Shown in pieces: positions 49,241 through 52,724 of a stretch of DNA of 52,724 nucleotides (position 1 is the first letter of the stretch; every line of letters begins with the position of its first letter). The translations under genes were made by a program, and so were the position numbers. The stretch comes from an uncultured Collinsella sp. (lineage in GTDB: Bacteria; Actinomycetota; Coriobacteriia; Coriobacteriales; Coriobacteriaceae), in contig CATYEN010000011.1 of the NCBI GenBank assembly GCA_958405565.1, positions 1-52,724 on the forward strand, read 5' to 3'. Under the pieces are notes generated by a model. That model saw nothing but the letters and a program-made list of their open reading frames with translations, was not told where the DNA came from and did no database searches.

Positions 49241-49993
49241 TTAGGGGGCCAAGCCTTCTTGTTTTAGATTGTCAAGGCAGATACTCAATAGTTCTTCGAA
49301 TGCGAGAATACAACTTCCGGTAAAGCAGTTAGGCTTAACGTTCTTAAGATCCATTGGGTGATCGTCATGTATCGTAAAGATCGCGTCTGCCGTCTTGGCG
49401 AGCTCGCTGTCTTCGTTGCCGGTAAACGCGAGGGTCGTAATGCCCGCGTCGTGGCATGCCCTTGCGGTTTCCAGGATGGCTTCTGTCTGGCCCGATTTGG
49501 ATATGAGCATCATGCAGCTGAGCGTATTTCGGTTGGATTCGACAAACTGATCGGTTTCTAGGAAGTCCTGTATGACGGCCAAAAAGCCAAGTCCAACGAG
49601 CTTGGTCGCCATGTACTGCGCAACGATGCGTGAGAAGCCCTCTCCGTTTACTCCGATCATTCTGTTGCGATGCAGTGCGGCGATGAATACGTCTACATCT
49701 CCGGTGTGGCATACGAAGTGGACGCTACTGTCTTTGAGTGATTGATTCATTTCGCGGGAGACATGCTGAAGGTGCTTGAGATCGTACATCATTTCGCGGT
49801 AGCCACGGTAGCCGAGCTTTTTCGAAAGCCTGATGACTGTCGTCATGCTGGTAAAGCATGCCATGGCGACGGGTTTTATGCCAATATCATCGAGGGTGTC
49901 GATATTGTTGAGCAGGTATTCGAGTACGCTTTGCTCGGTTTCGGATAGCTTTGCGGCTGAGTAGAGCTTGGAAATCTGCTTTTTATCAACCAT
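49241..49993 (-). CDS. RpiR-family regulator with SIS domain
   Basis: A 250-aa protein with an RpiR helix-turn-helix (SETEQSVLEYLLNNIDTLDD, IKPVAMACFTSMTTVIRLSKKLGYRGYREM) and a SIS sugar-phosphate domain (DVFIAALHRNRMIGVNGEG, ISKSGQTEAILETARACHDAG). It should sense a sugar phosphate and control the neighbouring PTS and GH4 genes. ATG 49993 follows AAGGGG; the upstream extension is not conserved-looking. It is convergent with the PTS gene and divergent from the GH4 gene. Confidence 0.88.
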   Translation of the reverse strand: MVDKKQISKLYSAAKLSETEQSVLEYLLNNIDTLDDIGIKPVAMACFTSMTTVIRLSKKLGYRGYREMMYDLKHLQHVSREMNQSLKDSSVHFVCHTGDVDVFIAALHRNRMIGVNGEGFSRIVAQYMATKLVGLGFLAVIQDFLETDQFVESNRNTLSCMMLISKSGQTEAILETARACHDAGITTLAFTGNEDSELAKTADAIFTIHDDHPMDLKNVKPNCFTGSCILAFEELLSICLDNLKQEGLAP

Positions 49994-50033
49994 CGGTGCC
50001 CCTTCCCGCCGGACGTGTGTGGCCGCTTCCGTT

Positions 50034-50160
50034 GCGTAAATAATAACTCCTTGGGGAATTCCTTTCCCGCCTTGCAGCCGGGGCGGGAAGCGGCCCTCCA
50101 TGCTGGATACAATATTCAAACACAGGCGAACCATGCAATATTGAATGTGCTATTTGGGGG
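50034..50160. promoter_or_regulatory. Divergent control region between the RpiR and GH4 genes
   Basis: Holds a perfect 8-bp inverted repeat TTCCCGCC/GGCGGGAA around 50067-50092 and two CAATATT boxes (about 50109 and 50136). Candidate operator for the RpiR protein; unproven. Confidence 0.4.
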
Positions 50161-50167
50161 TTTCGAT

Positions 50168-51541
50168 ATGAAACTTACGGTCATAGGTGGCGGTGGCGTC
50201 CGCTCCATGTTTTTGGCAAAGAGCATAGCCCAGCAGGCGTCATCGCTTGGGATCGACGAACTTGTGTTTATGGACAATGATCCCGAGAAGCTGCGCATCT
50301 ACGGTGGCCTTGCCGCCCATGTCTCGGGCATGCTTTGCCCCGCGCTTAATTTTTCACTGACAGGCGATGCAGTCGAGGCCGTTAAGGACGCCGATTACGT
50401 GATTACGACGATTCGCGTCGGTGGGGACCATATGCGCGTTCGCGATGAGCGCATTGCTCTTTCGCATGGGGTTCTTGGCCAAGAGACGACTGGCGCAGCC
50501 GGCGTGTCTTTTGCCATGCGCTCCGTCCCTGCGCTTGCTTCGTATTGCGAGTTAATCAAGAAGTACGCAAAGCCGGGCGTCAAGGTGTTTAACTTTACTA
50601 ATCCCGCTGGCGTCGTATCTCAGGCCCTACGCGATATGGGCTATGATTTTACTTATGGCATTTGCGATGCCCCCTCGGGCATGTTGCATCAGTTTGCCGA
50701 GTATAAAGGCGTTGATCCCGCATCGGTTCAGGGCGAGTGCTATGGACTCAACCACCTCTCGTTCTTCCGCAATGTGACGGTTGACGGCGAGGACATCATG
50801 TCTGACTTGATCCACGACGACGGGGCATATGCTCATACAGATCTTAGGTTCTTCGAGAAGGATCTCGTTCTAAATCGCGGATGCGTGCCAAATGAGTACC
50901 TATACTATTTCTACTATCGCGAGCGCGCCGTTGCCAACGTTCTCTCTTCGCCCCAGACGCGCGGCGAACTAATCGAAGAAATTAATCGAGAAATGACGAG
51001 CGAGCTTGCATCTATCGATATTGAGAACGACTTCGAAAAAGGCCTCGCGTGCTTTGAGAAGTGGTACGGAATGCGCGAAAACAACTACATGGCGGCCGAG
51101 ACGGGTATTCATCGCGACAAGCCGTGGACGTTTGACGTGTACGGCAAAGATGCTGGCGGATACGCAGGTGTCGCGCTCCGTTTCATGGATATTGCTCGCT
51201 CTGGCAAGACGCAGCAGATGATCCTGTGCACTCCCAACAATGGCGCCATCCCCGGCCTTCTCGATACGGATGTCATTGAGTCAACGTGCGATATCTCCAC
51301 CGATGGCTGTGTACCGCATCGCGTCGAAGCCGATTCTGTGCCCGCGGGAAACCTCGAATTGATTCGTCGCGTCAAGTACTACGAGCGCACCGTGGCGCGT
51401 GGCATCGTTAACCGATCGAAGCGCGACATTGTCGAGAGCCTCGCGATGCACCCGCTCGTTAATTCGTACTCCTTGGCGAAAGATATCGCCGCGCAGTACT
51501 TTGAGCTTAACCGCGACTACATCGACGGCTGGACAGACTAG
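50168..51541 (+). CDS. 6-phospho-glycosidase, GH4 family (alpha-type signature)
   Basis: A 457-aa NAD+- and metal-dependent enzyme that cleaves phosphorylated disaccharides brought in by the PTS. GGGGVRSM (7-14) binds NAD; the signature Cys166-Asp-Ala-Pro and LNHLS (Asn195, His196) supply metal ligands. In GH4, CDMP is linked to 6-phospho-alpha-glucosidases and CNVP to beta ones, so the Asp here favours alpha-glucosides such as maltose 6-phosphate. Usual length ~440. Divergent from the RpiR gene; GGGGG before the ATG. Confidence 0.87.
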   Translation: MKLTVIGGGGVRSMFLAKSIAQQASSLGIDELVFMDNDPEKLRIYGGLAAHVSGMLCPALNFSLTGDAVEAVKDADYVITTIRVGGDHMRVRDERIALSHGVLGQETTGAAGVSFAMRSVPALASYCELIKKYAKPGVKVFNFTNPAGVVSQALRDMGYDFTYGICDAPSGMLHQFAEYKGVDPASVQGECYGLNHLSFFRNVTVDGEDIMSDLIHDDGAYAHTDLRFFEKDLVLNRGCVPNEYLYYFYYRERAVANVLSSPQTRGELIEEINREMTSELASIDIENDFEKGLACFEKWYGMRENNYMAAETGIHRDKPWTFDVYGKDAGGYAGVALRFMDIARSGKTQQMILCTPNNGAIPGLLDTDVIESTCDISTDGCVPHRVEADSVPAGNLELIRRVKYYERTVARGIVNRSKRDIVESLAMHPLVNSYSLAKDIAAQYFELNRDYIDGWTD

Positions 51542-51631
51542 TCTGGACGTTAAAACTAGAAAATATGGATGGGCGGACCGGCGTTTATATTGGCGCCCGT
51601 TCGCCCTGCTTAGTAAGAAAACGGGTATAGA

Positions 51632-52459
51632 GTGAACTTGCGAGAGAACTTCAATGTCTTTCTGGAATCGGGCGATCGGGCGAAGGAATGCCGGAGTGGC
51701 TGCACGATGGCGTTATATATCCCCTTGTTTGTTATGAGCGCGCTTCAAATTGGTGTATCAAACGTTGCAACTGAGCTCGCCTATATCAATCCGTCCATTA
51801 CGCTTATTTGCACTGTGGTCGCGGCCTTTTTAAACCTGCTTCTATCGAATGTGGCTTTTTCATTATTTGCCGTCGACCGGTCCAAAGAGACGGTGCAACC
51901 TGCTCGAACCCCTCCGGTTTATCTCTTGGCCTCGACGGTTCCCCTCCAGATTTCTGGGGCGCTGCTAATTTATTTGGTTCACTTGATTTTATCGGCAATT
52001 GTAGTCTTCGCCTCGCTTGCGAGCAGTCAGCTCGGGGTGTTGTGCTCGCTTGTGGTGGCAGTAATCATGACGCTTCTTTCCGCGTCGTTCGTATTCGTGT
52101 TAATTGAAGATGCGGACGTGGAGCAGAGGGGACTACGAGGCATTCGGTTTGCACCACGCTACATCATGCGTTCGGTCACGGTGCTTCGTTCCTCCTGGAG
52201 AGAAATCGCGCGTCCCGCAACGCTGCTGGTGGCATGGAACTTGGTTGCAAGTTGCGCTATCCAGGTTCTTGCTGGATGGGTAGTTTCGAGTGCGGCGCTG
52301 CCGTCGGCACTTTCAGTGACGGCGCTTGTGCATGAGGGACTTTATTATGGGGCGTTTGCTTATATGCTGCTTTTGCTAGTTCATTGTGCGGTTGCGAGTT
52401 GGCTCGAAATTGACGTGCTCATGGGGGCGTCCTTGTGCGTATCCGAGCAGGCGCGATAG
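51632..52459 (+). CDS. Multi-pass membrane protein, unknown function
   Basis: A 275-aa protein with about six hydrophobic helices (near 26-45, 52-80, 93-122, 128-152, 195-220, 235-262) and polar loops. The frame begins at GTG 51632 without a strong ribosome binding site, so the start is uncertain. It is plausible as an integral DUF-type protein of actinobacteria, but I recognise no family. Base composition is less GC-rich than the neighbours. It follows the GH4 gene by 90 bp and could be cotranscribed. Confidence 0.6.
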   Translation: MNLRENFNVFLESGDRAKECRSGCTMALYIPLFVMSALQIGVSNVATELAYINPSITLICTVVAAFLNLLLSNVAFSLFAVDRSKETVQPARTPPVYLLASTVPLQISGALLIYLVHLILSAIVVFASLASSQLGVLCSLVVAVIMTLLSASFVFVLIEDADVEQRGLRGIRFAPRYIMRSVTVLRSSWREIARPATLLVAWNLVASCAIQVLAGWVVSSAALPSALSVTALVHEGLYYGAFAYMLLLLVHCAVASWLEIDVLMGASLCVSEQAR

Positions 52460-52634
52460 CCCGAAGATGAAGCTGCGTTTTCGACATTGAGTTCCTGCGT
52501 ACCTTGCTTTCTAAGCAGAATTGGCGCGCCGTCTGTTAACGATCGTTTTCCAAGAATTCTTTTGTTGCTCATTTTATAGACTTCTCATTGCTATAATCGC
52601 CCACCGCTCAAGATAATCGGAGAGGTTTTCCTAT

Positions 52635-52724
52635 ATGGCTCAAACAAAGCAAGGTGGTATCGCACTCAGGCAGTGGCTCCCGCTCATCGGGCTCACCTGC
52701 TGCGCGTTCGTGTTCAACACGTCG
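52635..52724 (+). CDS. N-terminus of a probable membrane transporter (cut by window end)
   Basis: ATG 52635, with GGAGAGG 10 nt before it. The visible 30 residues, MAQTKQGGIALRQWLPLIGL followed by TCCAFVFNTS, are a short polar lead and the first membrane helix, as in sugar-efflux-type MFS transporters. The family assignment is a guess from this fragment. Confidence 0.45.
   Translation, partial: MAQTKQGGIALRQWLPLIGLTCCAFVFNTS

Overview
The window looks like a chromosome segment of a Coriobacteriia-type gut actinobacterium, most likely Collinsella or a close relative. I infer this from the high GC of the core genes, the order tuf, rpmG, tRNA-Trp, secE, nusG, rplK, rplA, the disA-ispD-ispF-cysS-rlmB-yacP cluster, and the general look of the proteins. 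No database could be searched, so the genus is an inference.

Left end (1-10,147): a HipBA-type toxin-antitoxin pair and a DUF4143-type ATPase, both on the minus strand. An identical 37-bp terminator repeat lies on each side of the ATPase gene. Next comes mntP (manganese efflux) behind a yybP-ykoY Mn2+ riboswitch, and then a plus-strand housekeeping cluster: disA, ispD, ispF, cysS, rlmB and a YacP-type nuclease.

Mobile element (10,180-25,934): a roughly 15.7-kb integrative and mobilizable element sits in the 3' end of a tRNA-Thr(TGT) gene and is bounded by a 46-bp direct repeat. From the right end inward it carries a tyrosine integrase, an excisionase, a 52-aa gene, a hairpin that looks like an attenuator, and a mobilization operon (MobC-like RHH protein, relaxase, VirD4/TraG-type coupling ATPase). 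Its left part holds a duplicated DUF2958 gene with a long structured leader, two paralogous membrane-anchored proteins with C-terminal Cys motifs and their small membrane partners, an XRE regulator, a decayed second recombinase and an unknown Zn-finger-like protein. No VirB4 or other type IV secretion channel genes are visible, so it should need a helper for transfer.

Middle (25,935-31,100): an intergenic region packed with inverted repeats, then tRNA-Tyr, tRNA-Thr(GGT), tRNA-Met, tuf, rpmG, tRNA-Trp, secE, nusG, rplK and rplA, with a probable L1-binding leader before rplA.

Right part (31,100-52,724): a metallophosphoesterase overlapping a cytoplasmic ParB-like/BMP fusion, an MscS channel, a secreted 5'-nucleotidase, a three-gene TrpX-type ABC importer, a WYL regulator, asnS, EIIA-Glc (crr), an alpha/beta hydrolase, a FeoA-FeoB fusion, a glucose-family PTS EIICB with an RpiR regulator and a GH4 6-phospho-glycosidase (an alpha-glucoside uptake and cleavage locus), a multi-pass membrane protein and the start of a probable transporter. 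Several intergenic spacers hold nested palindromes that known features do not explain.
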